A DNA stretch of 64,000 nt from Pimelobacter simplex. GTDB lineage: Bacteria > Actinomycetota > Actinomycetes > Propionibacteriales > Nocardioidaceae. Both the position numbers and the translations under genes were made by a program. Numbering within the stretch: position 1 is the first letter of the stretch; every line of letters starts with the position of its first letter. The stretch lies in assembly GCF_900114845.1 (NCBI RefSeq), contig NZ_FOUK01000001.1, forward strand, positions 1,218,479 to 1,282,478. Direction: 5' to 3'. Below the pieces are notes generated by a model that did not search any database, was not told the origin of the DNA, and saw only the letters and a list, made by a program, of their open reading frames with translations. Below, in pieces: positions 8,770 through 16,644 of this stretch.

Positions 8770-9703
8770 CGCGTGCGGCCAGCCGGCCGAGCAGGCTCTC
8801 CAGCTCGGCCGGCTGCTCGACCGCGAAGTCGCAGTCGAGGTTGGCGAGCACGAGCACCGGCCAGTCGAGGGTGTCGGTCTTCATCACCATCCGGCAGCGC
8901 TGGTCGCCGAGCGGCTCGACGTCGGCCCAGCGGCCGACGACCGTCTCGACCTCGGCCGCCGGCCGGTCGACGGTGACGACCACCTCGTGCTGGCGGGGGA
9001 TCGTGCGCATCCCCTGGCGCACGTAGGTCACCGCGTCCCCGCCCGGGATCTCGCGCGGCCGGAACCGCTGGCCGGTCGTGGCCGGCTCGCCGGCCACCCG
9101 GTCGACCCGGAAGGAGCGCCAGTCCTGGCGGTCGCGGTCGTAGGCCGCGAGGTACCAGCGGCGGCCGAGGTTGACGAGCCGGTGCGGCTCGACCCGCCGG
9201 GCGGTCGTCGTACCGTCGGCGGCGGTGTAGTCGAAGGTGAGCAGCTCGTCGTCGCGGCAGGCCTGGGCGAGCGTGGTGAGCACGGTCGGGTCGAGGCCCG
9301 GGCCGCCGCGGCCGGGCAGGCTCTCGGTCTGGGTCTGCAGCGCGCCCATCCGGCGGCGCAGCCGCGGTGGCATCAGGGCGATCACCTTGGTGAGCGCCTG
9401 CAGGGTGGTCTCCTCGAAGCCGGGCACGCCGCCGTTGGCCGCGGCGCGCAGGCCGACGGCGATCGCCACCGCCTCCTCGTCCTCGAGCAGCAGCGGGGGC
9501 AGCGCGCCGCCCGCGCGGAGCTGGTAGCCGCCGGCAGCACCGCGGACGGCGTCGACGTCGTACCCGAGGTCGCGGAGGCGGTCGACGTCGCGGCGCAGCG
9601 TGCGGTCGCTGACCTCGAGCCGGTCGGCGAGCTCGCCGCCGGTCCAGAACCGGTGGGTCTGGAGGAGGGAGAGAAGTCGCAGCATCCGGGCGCTCGTGCT
9701 CAT
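8759..9703 (-). CDS. HTH/WYL-domain transcriptional regulator, 314 aa
   Basis: DeoR-type winged helix (about residues 5-60, GELADRLEVSDRTLRRDVDRLRDLG) followed by a WYL domain with the namesake RRWYLAAYD near residue 183 and a WCX-type C-terminal extension. WYL proteins sense ligands such as nucleic acid fragments or small molecules and act as repressors or activators. It diverges from a DrrAB-like ABC exporter and is probably its regulator. The ATG is preceded by a -10 box at a leaderless distance. The 3' end overlaps the convergent amidohydrolase by 11 bp. Confidence 0.9.
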   Translation of the reverse strand: MSTSARMLRLLSLLQTHRFWTGGELADRLEVSDRTLRRDVDRLRDLGYDVDAVRGAAGGYQLRAGGALPPLLLEDEEAVAIAVGLRAAANGGVPGFEETTLQALTKVIALMPPRLRRRMGALQTQTESLPGRGGPGLDPTVLTTLAQACRDDELLTFDYTAADGTTTARRVEPHRLVNLGRRWYLAAYDRDRQDWRSFRVDRVAGEPATTGQRFRPREIPGGDAVTYVRQGMRTIPRQHEVVVTVDRPAAEVETVVGRWADVEPLGDQRCRMVMKTDTLDWPVLVLANLDCDFAVEQPAELESLLGRLAARVSR

Positions 9704-9710
9704 GTTCCCG

Positions 9711-9716
9711 AGATTA
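9711..9716 (-). promoter_or_regulatory. -10 box, leaderless promoter of the WYL regulator
   Basis: TAATCT on the minus strand, 7 nt before the ATG at 9703, so transcription would start at or beside the start codon. Confidence 0.6.
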
Positions 9717-9724
9717 GATCAGAA

Positions 9725-9740
9725 TCAGGACAGAACCTGA
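9725..9740. promoter_or_regulatory. Inverted repeat, candidate WYL operator
   Basis: TCAGG-N6-CCTGA lies in the 63-bp divergent region between the WYL gene and the ABC exporter, over the expected -35 area of the rightward promoter. An outer pair GAATC (9722-9726) and GATTC (9744-9748) adds partial symmetry. Binding is inferred. Confidence 0.5.
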
Positions 9741-9753
9741 CCGGATTCGTTCC

Positions 9754-9759
9754 TAGCGT
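9754..9759 (+). promoter_or_regulatory. -10 box, leaderless promoter of the ABC exporter
   Basis: TAGCGT, 7 nt before the ATG at 9767. No Shine-Dalgarno sequence precedes that ATG. Confidence 0.6.
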
Positions 9760-9766
9760 GGTGGTC

Positions 9767-10768
9767 ATGGAGAACAACACGACCCACGGCCCGGTGATCC
9801 GCACCGTCGGACTCACCCGGCACTTCACGCGCGGCAAGCAGACGATCGAGGCCGTGCGCGGCCTCGACCTGGAGGTGGCGGCCGGCGAGCTGGTCGCCTT
9901 CCTCGGTCCCAACGGCGCCGGCAAGTCGACCACCTTGCGGATGCTGACCACCCTCATCGCCCCCACCTCCGGCAGCGCCACCGTCGCCGGTCACGACGTC
10001 GTCCGGGAGCGGGCGGCGGTCCGCCGGTCGATCGGGTACGTCGGGCAGGGCAACGCCGCGGGGCACCAGTTCCGCGGGCGCGACGAGATCATGTGCCAGG
10101 CCCGCGCGCACGGGCTCTCGCGGAGCGACGCGCGTCGTCGCACCGACGAGCTGCTCGAGGCCTTCGACCTCGCCGAGCACGCCGACCGCCCCGTCGCCCA
10201 GCTCTCCGGCGGGCAGCGGCGCCGTCTCGACGTCGCGATCGGTCTGGTCCAGGAGCCGCCGATCCTCTTCCTCGACGAGCCCTCGACCGGCCTCGACCCG
10301 CAGAACCGGGTCAACCTGCAGGAGCAGGTCCGCCGGCTCAACGCCGACCTCGGCACCACCATCGTGCTCACCACGCACTACCTCGAGGAGGCCGACGCCC
10401 TGGCCGGCCGGGTGATCGTGATCGACCACGGCGAGGTCATCGCCGACGACTCGGCCGCCGCCCTCAAGTCGGCCCTCGGCGACCTGGTCGCCCTGTCGTT
10501 CGCCTCGCCGGACGCCGCCGTCGCCGCAGCCGCCCGCGCCGACCGGGTGCCCGGCGCCCAGGTGGTGGTGGACGGCGCCCGGGTCGAGCTGCGCGCCGCC
10601 CACGGCCGCGACACCGCACCCGGCCTGGTCACCGACCTCGCCGCCGCCGGTACGCCGGTGACCCGGATCGAGGTCGTCGGCCCGACCCTCGACGACGTCT
10701 TCCTCAACCTGACCGGACGCAGCCTGCGCGAGAACCAGAGCACGACCACCGAAGGAGCAGCAGCATGA
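9767..10768 (+). CDS. DrrA-like ABC transporter ATP-binding protein, 333 aa
   Basis: Cytoplasmic ATPase of an ABC-2 type exporter. Walker A is GPNGAGKS, the signature LSGGQRRR, Walker B ILFLDEP, and the switch histidine lies in TTHYLEEAD. The C-terminal extension (about residues 240-333) with a GPTLDDVFLNLTG motif is characteristic of daunorubicin-resistance type (DrrA) ATPases. The ATG at 9767 is supported by a leaderless -10 box. The stop overlaps the permease start (ATGA). The substrate is unknown; members export drugs, lipids or peptides. Confidence 0.92.
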   Translation: MENNTTHGPVIRTVGLTRHFTRGKQTIEAVRGLDLEVAAGELVAFLGPNGAGKSTTLRMLTTLIAPTSGSATVAGHDVVRERAAVRRSIGYVGQGNAAGHQFRGRDEIMCQARAHGLSRSDARRRTDELLEAFDLAEHADRPVAQLSGGQRRRLDVAIGLVQEPPILFLDEPSTGLDPQNRVNLQEQVRRLNADLGTTIVLTTHYLEEADALAGRVIVIDHGEVIADDSAAALKSALGDLVALSFASPDAAVAAAARADRVPGAQVVVDGARVELRAAHGRDTAPGLVTDLAAAGTPVTRIEVVGPTLDDVFLNLTGRSLRENQSTTTEGAAA

Positions 10769-11580
10769 GCATCTCCCTGACCACCCCGGCGGCCCCGGCG
10801 GCCGCGGCCCGTCGTACCCCTGTCGTGGCGCGGCCGGTCGGCGTCCTCGCCGACATCGGCAACGTCCTCGTCCGCGAGCTGCAGCCGGTGCTGCGCCAGC
10901 CGGCGTCCGTCCTCTTCGCGATGGTCCAGCCGCTCGTCTTCCTCGGCCTCTTCGCGCCGCTCCTGCCCGACACCGGCGACGGCTCGGCGCTCCAGTGGTT
11001 CGTGCCCGGCATCGTCGCGATGACCGCCCTGATGAGCGCCTCGTTCACCGGCGCCAACCTCTCGGAGGAGATCGTCAGCGGGTCCTTCGAGCGCCTCCTC
11101 GTCTCGCCGGTGCGCCGCTCGTCGCTGATGATCGGCAAGGCGCTGCGCGAGATGGTGCCGCTCGTGCTGCAGACGATCATCATCGTCGCGGTCGCGACGC
11201 CGTTCGGCTTCGACCTGCACGTCGGCGGCATCCTGGTCGGCATGGCCCTGCTGGTGCCGTTCAGCGTCGGCCTCGGTGCCCTCAGCCTCGCCCTCGCCGT
11301 CGCGGCGAAGGAGCAGGCCTGGGTGTTCTGGACCGTGCAGCAGACGGTGATCTTCCCGCTCCTGCTCCTGGCCGGCGTCCTGCTGCCCCTCGACGGCGCG
11401 CCCGGCTGGCTCCGCACCGCCTCGGACGTCAACCCGCTCACGCACATCGTCGAGGCCGAGCGAGCGCTGTTCGCCGGCTCGTTCCCGGGCGAGACGGTGC
11501 TCTACGGGGCGATCGCGTCGCTCGTCGTCGGGGTGCTCGGGCTGTGGGTCGGCGTGCGGCGGATGAACCGCGCGAGCTAG
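10765..11580 (+). CDS. ABC-2 type exporter permease, DrrB-like, 271 aa
   Basis: Six-helix membrane subunit pairing with the upstream ATPase. Hydrophobic segments include SVLFAMVQPLVFLGLF, the second-helix GIVAMTALMSASF region, and further segments to the C-terminus. SFERLLVSPVRRSS is the conserved cytoplasmic loop of the family. GAAGGAG lies upstream inside the ATPase gene and the start overlaps its stop by ATGA. The gene ends in a CTAG shared with the convergent Uma2 gene, so both stop codons overlap. Confidence 0.9.
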   Translation: MSISLTTPAAPAAAARRTPVVARPVGVLADIGNVLVRELQPVLRQPASVLFAMVQPLVFLGLFAPLLPDTGDGSALQWFVPGIVAMTALMSASFTGANLSEEIVSGSFERLLVSPVRRSSLMIGKALREMVPLVLQTIIIVAVATPFGFDLHVGGILVGMALLVPFSVGLGALSLALAVAAKEQAWVFWTVQQTVIFPLLLLAGVLLPLDGAPGWLRTASDVNPLTHIVEAERALFAGSFPGETVLYGAIASLVVGVLGLWVGVRRMNRAS

Positions 11581-12167
11581 AGGTCGAGCAGCTCGACCGG
11601 TGTGATCGCCACCGCGAACGGCTCCGTGGCCGTCCAGGTCTCCTGGGCGGCCACGCGGACCGTCTCCACATAGCGGCCCTCGTGCAGGGACCACACGGTC
11701 AGCGTGGGCTCTCGTGGGTCGATCGTCCAGTACGACGGGCACCCCGCCGCCGCGAGGATCTCCATCTTGGGCCCGAGGTCGAACGCCCGGGTCGAGGGGG
11801 AGTGGACCTCGACGGCGAGCAGGGGCGCGATGTAGAGCGCGTCCTCCGCCGGGTCGGAGCGCCGGGTCACGACCAGGTCGGGCTGCAGGCAGGTGTCGAC
11901 GCCGATCCGGACGTCGAAGGGCGAGAGCACGACCTGCAGGTCGTCCGTGCGAGCTGCTCGCAGCAGGGCGTACAGCGAGCCGACGATCAGCTGGTGCCGG
12001 GTGGCCGGCGCGCCCATGATCAGCAGCACCCCGTTGAGCAGCTCATGGCGACAGCCGTTCTCGGGCAGCGCGTCGAGGTCCTCGAGCGTGTACGGCCCGG
12101 GCCGCACGAGCACGTCGCCCGGCTCGATCGTCAACGTGGGCGGACGGACGACTGTCATGACTCCCAT
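11577..12167 (-). CDS. Uma2-family (DUF820) putative endonuclease, 196 aa
   Basis: PD-(D/E)xK-fold protein of the Uma2 family, which is widespread and often multicopy in actinobacteria and cyanobacteria. Its cellular role is unknown. The nuclease-like core shows QPDLVV followed by LAVEVHSPST, giving the D...ExS pattern. The ATG at 12167 has AGGAGG four nt upstream; a second ATG three codons later (MTVV) is possible. It stands alone between convergent and same-strand genes with no antitoxin-like partner. Confidence 0.82.
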   Translation of the reverse strand: MGVMTVVRPPTLTIEPGDVLVRPGPYTLEDLDALPENGCRHELLNGVLLIMGAPATRHQLIVGSLYALLRAARTDDLQVVLSPFDVRIGVDTCLQPDLVVTRRSDPAEDALYIAPLLAVEVHSPSTRAFDLGPKMEILAAAGCPSYWTIDPREPTLTVWSLHEGRYVETVRVAAQETWTATEPFAVAITPVELLDL

Positions 12168-12246
12168 GGTGCCTCCTGCGGTCCATGGCGACCAGCGTGC
12201 ACGACTCCGCGCGTCGCCGCCGGCGTCATCCACAGGCCTGTGGGCG

Positions 12247-13227
12247 TCAGCCCACCCAGCGCAACGCCCGCCCGTGCCCGTGCGTCTGCGCGACCATCTG
12301 CCCGTCGATCCCGAGCACGAAGGTCGGATGACCTTCCGGGATCGGCGGGCCGGTGCGGGTGACCGACGGCAGCACCTGCGGGCCCTCGTTGCTCACCCAG
12401 TGACAGGCGCCGTCGGCGACGAGGCCGCGGACCATCCGGTCGAAGTCGAGCCGCAGGTCCGGCGGCAGGTAGGCGATGACCGCGCTGTGGAACACCACCA
12501 CCGTCCCGTACGACGACGCGCGCGCCACCAGCCCCGGCAGCTCGGTGAGCAGGTCGCCCCGCACGATCGACGGCGGGTCTGCCCGAGCGACGGCGACGGC
12601 CTGGCGGAGCCGGGCCCGGCGCTCGTCCTGCTCGGGCCAGACCAGGGTCTCGAGCCAGCCGGTCGCGTCGGGGTCGGTGACGTCGAGCGGGTTGAGGTCG
12701 ATGCCGCCGCGCCAGGCCACCTCGGGCAGGTGGGTGGGCAGCGGGGCCGGGCCGCTGACCCGGCAGGGGAGGCGGGGCTCGTCGCCGAGAAGGACGTCAC
12801 CGGACGCCGTCGACCAGGCGTAGCCCCAGCGGTCGGGGTAGAGGCAGAGCCCCGCGGACGCGCCGACCTCGAGCAGCGCGAGCGGTCCGTCGAAGCCGGC
12901 GAACGCGGGGACCAGGGTGGCGAGCCGGCCGACCTCGTTGGTCTGCGTGGCCCGGGCCAGGACGGTGGCCCGGATCGGGCCGCCGGGGCCGTCGGCGAGG
13001 AGGGCGGCGCGCAGGCCGTCGTACGGTCCCGGTGCCGGTACGCCGTGGTGCCGGGCCGCCGCGAAGACCAGGTTGGGCTGCTGCTTGAGGTCGGGCAGCG
13101 TGCGGATCCACGCCTGGACCTCGGGGTCGCCGGCGACCCCGAGCGCCCAGGCCGTGAACGTGGGGGAGTCGGCCGCCTCGGCGGCGAAGCGGCGGTAGGA
13201 CTCCTCGACCTCGGCGTAGGGCTCCAT
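12247..13227 (-). CDS. DUF2332 family protein, 326 aa
   Basis: Protein of the DUF2332 family. Its central part LLEVGASAGLCLYPDRW looks like the glycine motif of an S-adenosylmethionine methyltransferase fold, and VVFHSAVIAYLPPDLR continues that fold. No catalytic function is established for the family. It starts 12 bp downstream of the purine nucleoside phosphorylase gene on the same strand and may be cotranscribed with it. A CAGGCT box 6 nt before the ATG could also give it its own leaderless start. Confidence 0.8.
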   Translation of the reverse strand: MEPYAEVEESYRRFAAEAADSPTFTAWALGVAGDPEVQAWIRTLPDLKQQPNLVFAAARHHGVPAPGPYDGLRAALLADGPGGPIRATVLARATQTNEVGRLATLVPAFAGFDGPLALLEVGASAGLCLYPDRWGYAWSTASGDVLLGDEPRLPCRVSGPAPLPTHLPEVAWRGGIDLNPLDVTDPDATGWLETLVWPEQDERRARLRQAVAVARADPPSIVRGDLLTELPGLVARASSYGTVVVFHSAVIAYLPPDLRLDFDRMVRGLVADGACHWVSNEGPQVLPSVTRTGPPIPEGHPTFVLGIDGQMVAQTHGHGRALRWVG

Positions 13228-13239
13228 GCCCTGAGCCTG

Positions 13240-14073
13240 TCAGATGCGGGGGACGATCTCGCCGAGCAGGGCGCCCATCCGGGTGGCGGCCTGGCGGCCG
13301 GCCTCGAGCACCTCGGCGTGGTTGAGCGGCTCGCCGCTCAGGCCCGCGGCGAGGTTGGTGACGAGGCTGATGCCGAGGATCTCCATGCCGGCCTCGCGGG
13401 CCGCGATCGCCTCGAGCGTCGTGCTCATGCCGACGAGGTGACCGCCGAGGATGCTGGCCATCCGTACCTCGGCCGGGGTCTCGTAGTGCGGCCCGGTGAA
13501 CTGCACGTAGACGCCCTCGTCGAGGCTCGGCTCGACCTCGCGGCACAGCTCGCGCAGCCGCGCGGAGTAGAGGTCGGTGAGGTCGACGAAGTTGGCGCCG
13601 ACGATGGGCGACTGGCCGGTCAGGTTGATGTGGTCGCTGATGAGCACCGGGGTGCCGGGGGTCCAGGTCGGCTTGAGACCACCGCAGCCGTTGGTCAGCA
13701 CGATGGCGCGGCAGCCCGCTGCGGCCGCCGTGCGCACCCCGTGGACGACGGCCGCGACGCCGCGGCCCTCGTAGTAGTGGGTGCGGCTGAGGAAGAGCAG
13801 CAGGTGCCGGTCGGCCGCGCCGTTCTCGCCGGGCAGCCGGATCGAGCGGATCTTGCCGGAGTGCCCCTGGACCGCCGACGCCGCGAAGCCCGGCAGCGAG
13901 GTCACGTCGATCTCGGTGGTGTTCGCGCCCCCGGCGCCGTCGAGCGCGTCGGCGGCCGGCAGCCAGCCCGAGCCGAGGACGAGCGCCACGTCGTGGCGGG
14001 CGACACCGGTGAGCTCGGTGAGACGGACGGCGGCCTCTTCGGCCAGGGCGTACGGCGTGGGGGACTCGGTCAC
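13240..14073 (-). CDS. punA: Purine-nucleoside phosphorylase, 277 aa
   Basis: Trimeric class purine nucleoside phosphorylase: it cleaves (deoxy)inosine or guanosine with phosphate to base and sugar 1-phosphate in purine salvage. The phosphate-binding loop VLGSGW is N-terminal, followed by THYYEGRG and the purine site TNGCGGLKPTWTPG, with the loop around HYETPAEVR. Length matches the low-molecular-mass trimeric enzymes (~270-290 aa). The start is GTG at 14073, 6 nt after a TAGAGT box. punA, the actinobacterial name, is used by homology; deoD-type hexamers differ. Confidence 0.92.
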   Translation of the reverse strand: MTESPTPYALAEEAAVRLTELTGVARHDVALVLGSGWLPAADALDGAGGANTTEIDVTSLPGFAASAVQGHSGKIRSIRLPGENGAADRHLLLFLSRTHYYEGRGVAAVVHGVRTAAAAGCRAIVLTNGCGGLKPTWTPGTPVLISDHINLTGQSPIVGANFVDLTDLYSARLRELCREVEPSLDEGVYVQFTGPHYETPAEVRMASILGGHLVGMSTTLEAIAAREAGMEILGISLVTNLAAGLSGEPLNHAEVLEAGRQAATRMGALLGEIVPRI

Positions 14074-14079
14074 GGAGCG

Positions 14080-14085
14080 ACTCTA
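14080..14085 (-). promoter_or_regulatory. -10 box, leaderless promoter of punA
   Basis: TAGAGT on the minus strand, 6 nt before the GTG start at 14073. Confidence 0.55.
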
Positions 14086-14090
14086 GAGGA

Positions 14091-15524
14091 TCACCACGCG
14101 GCGAGGACGGCCTCGGGGACATACCCGTGCCGGACCCGCTGGGGGTGGTCGCCGACCGCGCGGTAGGCGAGCTCCTCGCCGGTCTCGCTGTCGAGGACGG
14201 CGACCGCGTCGCTGCCCGACAGCGAGATCCAGCAGGTGCCGCCGAGCCCCTCGGTGGTCCAGTAGGGCTTGAGGTACGTGTGGCCGGTGGTCTTCTCGTC
14301 GAAGATCCGGTAGCGGCCGGACTCGCGGTCCACGAGCGCCGCGTAGTCGTCCATGGTGCCGGCCACGCAGAGCGTGTCGCCGTCCTCGTCGATGGAGAGG
14401 CCGTGGTGGGCCGAGTCGTTGACGTACTTCTCGCGCAGCATGTTCGGCACCCGGTTGGGCAGCGGGACCAGGCGGGTGACCGCGCCGACGCGCGGCTCGG
14501 GGATGCCGCCGAGCGTGTAGTCGACCTTGCCGTTGAGGTCGGGCGCCTGGGTGTCGAACTCGACGTACCCGTGGAAGAAGGAGACCTGGAAGTAGACGAA
14601 GCGCTCGTCGGGAGAGACCGCCATCGGCCGCACGGCGCTGCTCATCTGGGGGTAGCCCGCCTCGGCGAGCTCGCGGCCGATGCCCCAGCGCCGCTCGATG
14701 CCGAAGTCGGCGTTGCGCACGACCTGGAACCAGCGGTCGCCCTTGAGCCCGTCGAGCAGCGGCGAGTCGCCGGGCGTGTAGACGAGGCCGATCGACGCGT
14801 GGAAGATCTGCTCGCCGTCGCGCGTGTAGTTGCTCTCGTGGGGAGTCTCGCCCGACGCGAACGTCCGCAGCCGGTCGCCCAGCTTGATCACGGTACCGTC
14901 GGTCAGCGTCTCGTCGACCATCGAGTACTCGATGACCTGGCGCTCGGTCGAGTCCGACACGAGCAGCCGCCGCCCGTCGCGGGAGAGCGCCATGTGGTCG
15001 CTGCGGTGGCCGTCCATCGCCTGCTCGCGCACGATCGAGTCGGTCCGGCCCGCGGCGGCCTTCTCGATGTCGATCCACACGACGTCGGCGAAGCTCGGCC
15101 GCGAGACGGCGAGGTAGCGCCCGTCGAGCGTGGTGAACATGTCGTCGACGAACTGGTCGTGGCCCTCGCCCGGGCCGTAGCGGATGAGCAGGAAGTAGGC
15201 GAGCGAGACCGGGTTGCGGCGGATCTCGGCGAGCTCCTGGGCCTTGTCCGGGATCAGGTCCACCCCGCGCTTGAGCACCTCGAAGGTGTGCGCGTCGACC
15301 ACGCTCGCCGTCCCCGCCCAGTTGTTGCCGACCCACATGACGTCGCGCAGCCCCGGCGCGCGCTCGGGGAGGGACGTCGGCGCGGCCGTGCTCGGACGCG
15401 CGGCGACCTGGGCGTCCTCGGCGACCGTGGCCGGGGCCGGGTCCGGGAGCAGCAGCGCGAGCGCGGCGACGCTGGTCGCCGTGGCCGCGAGGGACAGGCG
15501 ACGGAGGGGGGAGGGAGTCCGCAT
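14091..15524 (-). CDS. Secreted beta-propeller (YVTN/YncE-like) protein, 477 aa
   Basis: An N-terminal signal peptide (basic start, then SLAATATSVAALALLL) precedes repeated blade-like segments such as HMALSRDGRRLLVSD, RPMAVSPDERFVYF and HHGLSIDEDGDTLCVAG, each ~45-60 residues apart, consistent with a 7-bladed propeller. It is therefore an extracytoplasmic binding or scaffold protein; no catalytic signature is recognised. The gene follows the lipoprotein gene at a 19-bp gap, and that gap is part of a palindrome which runs up to the ATG. No Shine-Dalgarno sequence is evident at this start, so the start is less certain than the frame. Confidence 0.75.
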   Translation of the reverse strand: MRTPSPLRRLSLAATATSVAALALLLPDPAPATVAEDAQVAARPSTAAPTSLPERAPGLRDVMWVGNNWAGTASVVDAHTFEVLKRGVDLIPDKAQELAEIRRNPVSLAYFLLIRYGPGEGHDQFVDDMFTTLDGRYLAVSRPSFADVVWIDIEKAAAGRTDSIVREQAMDGHRSDHMALSRDGRRLLVSDSTERQVIEYSMVDETLTDGTVIKLGDRLRTFASGETPHESNYTRDGEQIFHASIGLVYTPGDSPLLDGLKGDRWFQVVRNADFGIERRWGIGRELAEAGYPQMSSAVRPMAVSPDERFVYFQVSFFHGYVEFDTQAPDLNGKVDYTLGGIPEPRVGAVTRLVPLPNRVPNMLREKYVNDSAHHGLSIDEDGDTLCVAGTMDDYAALVDRESGRYRIFDEKTTGHTYLKPYWTTEGLGGTCWISLSGSDAVAVLDSETGEELAYRAVGDHPQRVRHGYVPEAVLAAW

Positions 15525-15546
15525 AACCTGACAACGGTTCAGGTTA
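15524..15546. promoter_or_regulatory. Palindrome spanning stop and start codons
   Basis: TAACCTGA-N7-TCAGGTTA, perfect 8-bp arms. On the minus strand one arm contains the TAA stop of the lipoprotein gene and the other ends in the A of the ATG of the propeller gene. It could be an operator or an RNA hairpin masking the start. Confidence 0.55.
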
Positions 15547-16566
15547 GCCGGACGTCACGCTCTCCAGGTAGGACGCCGCCCGCCGGTCCCACGCGGTCGG
15601 CGGCCTGCCCGGGGTGGGGCCGGCGCCGAGGGTGAGCGCGACCAGGTCGTCGGTGGCGGGCAGCCCGCCCCCGGAGACGTCGACGCGCACGTCGTACGTC
15701 GTCCCGCGCGGCAGCGTCGCGACGACGTCCAGCTGGGCGCGCAGCAGGGGCCAGAGCCGGTCACCCCAGGCCGTCGGCGTGACGACGCCCTTCCGGTCGA
15801 CGCCGGGCAGCACGAGGTCGAGGCGGACCCGCGTGGGTGCGGCCGGGTCGCCGACGGCCCCGGCCTCGCCGATCCAGGTCTGCGCGGTGGCGCCGGCCGG
15901 GGCCCGGTCGAGGGTGCCGCGCAGCGCCTGCCACCGGGCGAGAGTGGCGGCCGTCACCGGCGCGTGCGCGGCCAGCCCCGACGAGTCACGGGGCTGGCGC
16001 TGCCCGGTGCGGATCGAGAGGTCCGGGACCTGCCGCAGCACCGGGTCGGCGAGCGTGGTCCGGATCGCGGCCGTGACCGCGTCGGGCGACTCGTCGGCCA
16101 GCACCACCTCCGTGCCGCGCGGCCCGAGCGTGACGGAGCCGTCGAAGGTGCGGGCCGCCGTCAGGAACTGCTCGGCGCGCTCGGTCGCCGTCGCCGGCAG
16201 GGTGGCGTAGGCGAGGTCGACGAGGTCCTTGCCGCCGAGGGAGCTGGTGTCGTCGGGCAGCTTGCCCCAGCCCAGTGAGAGCGTCGCGAAGTCGGGCCGC
16301 TCGGCAGCCAGCGTCTCGAGCACGGTGGTCAGCTGCGCCACGGTGATGTCCTCGTCGAGGTCGGCCACGATGACGAGACCGCGGACGCCGTCCTCGATCT
16401 CCTCCAGGCCCGAGCGGGTGTCGCGGACACCGGCCAGCCCGGCGAGTACACCACCCCCACCGTCGGGGCGCTCCGGCCCGTCGTCCTCGGAGCGGCAGCC
16501 GGCGAGGACGGCCAGCGCCAGCGCGAGTGCGAGCGCGAGGAGCGGCAGGGGCCGGCGGCAGGACAT
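15544..16566 (-). CDS. Putative lipoprotein of unknown function, 340 aa
   Basis: A lipoprotein signal peptide with an alternating Leu/Ala core ends in the lipobox LAGC (Cys24), so the protein should be anchored outside the cytoplasmic membrane. The mature part has a repeated alpha/beta character (DLDEDITVAQLTTVLETL, PDAVTAAIRTTL) but matches no family I know. It is followed by the secreted propeller gene on the same strand, which suggests both act at the cell surface. It diverges from the WxG-propeller gene at 16645. Confidence 0.7.
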   Translation of the reverse strand: MSCRRPLPLLALALALALAVLAGCRSEDDGPERPDGGGGVLAGLAGVRDTRSGLEEIEDGVRGLVIVADLDEDITVAQLTTVLETLAAERPDFATLSLGWGKLPDDTSSLGGKDLVDLAYATLPATATERAEQFLTAARTFDGSVTLGPRGTEVVLADESPDAVTAAIRTTLADPVLRQVPDLSIRTGQRQPRDSSGLAAHAPVTAATLARWQALRGTLDRAPAGATAQTWIGEAGAVGDPAAPTRVRLDLVLPGVDRKGVVTPTAWGDRLWPLLRAQLDVVATLPRGTTYDVRVDVSGGGLPATDDLVALTLGAGPTPGRPPTAWDRRAASYLESVTSG

Positions 16567-16644
16567 GGCCCCTGCCTACCCCATCCGGCCCGGATCCATG
16601 TGTCGTCCCGTTTCGGGCGCGCCCGGAAGGGGAACGACGAGGCC

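Noticed and set aside
11577..12167. Uma2 protein as part of a defence island
   Set aside because: Neighbours are an exporter, DUF2332 and punA; no other defence-type gene is nearby.
12797..14122. 441-residue minus-strand frame overlapping punA and the DUF2332 gene
   Set aside because: Arg/Pro-rich shadow of two well-supported genes on the same strand in another frame.
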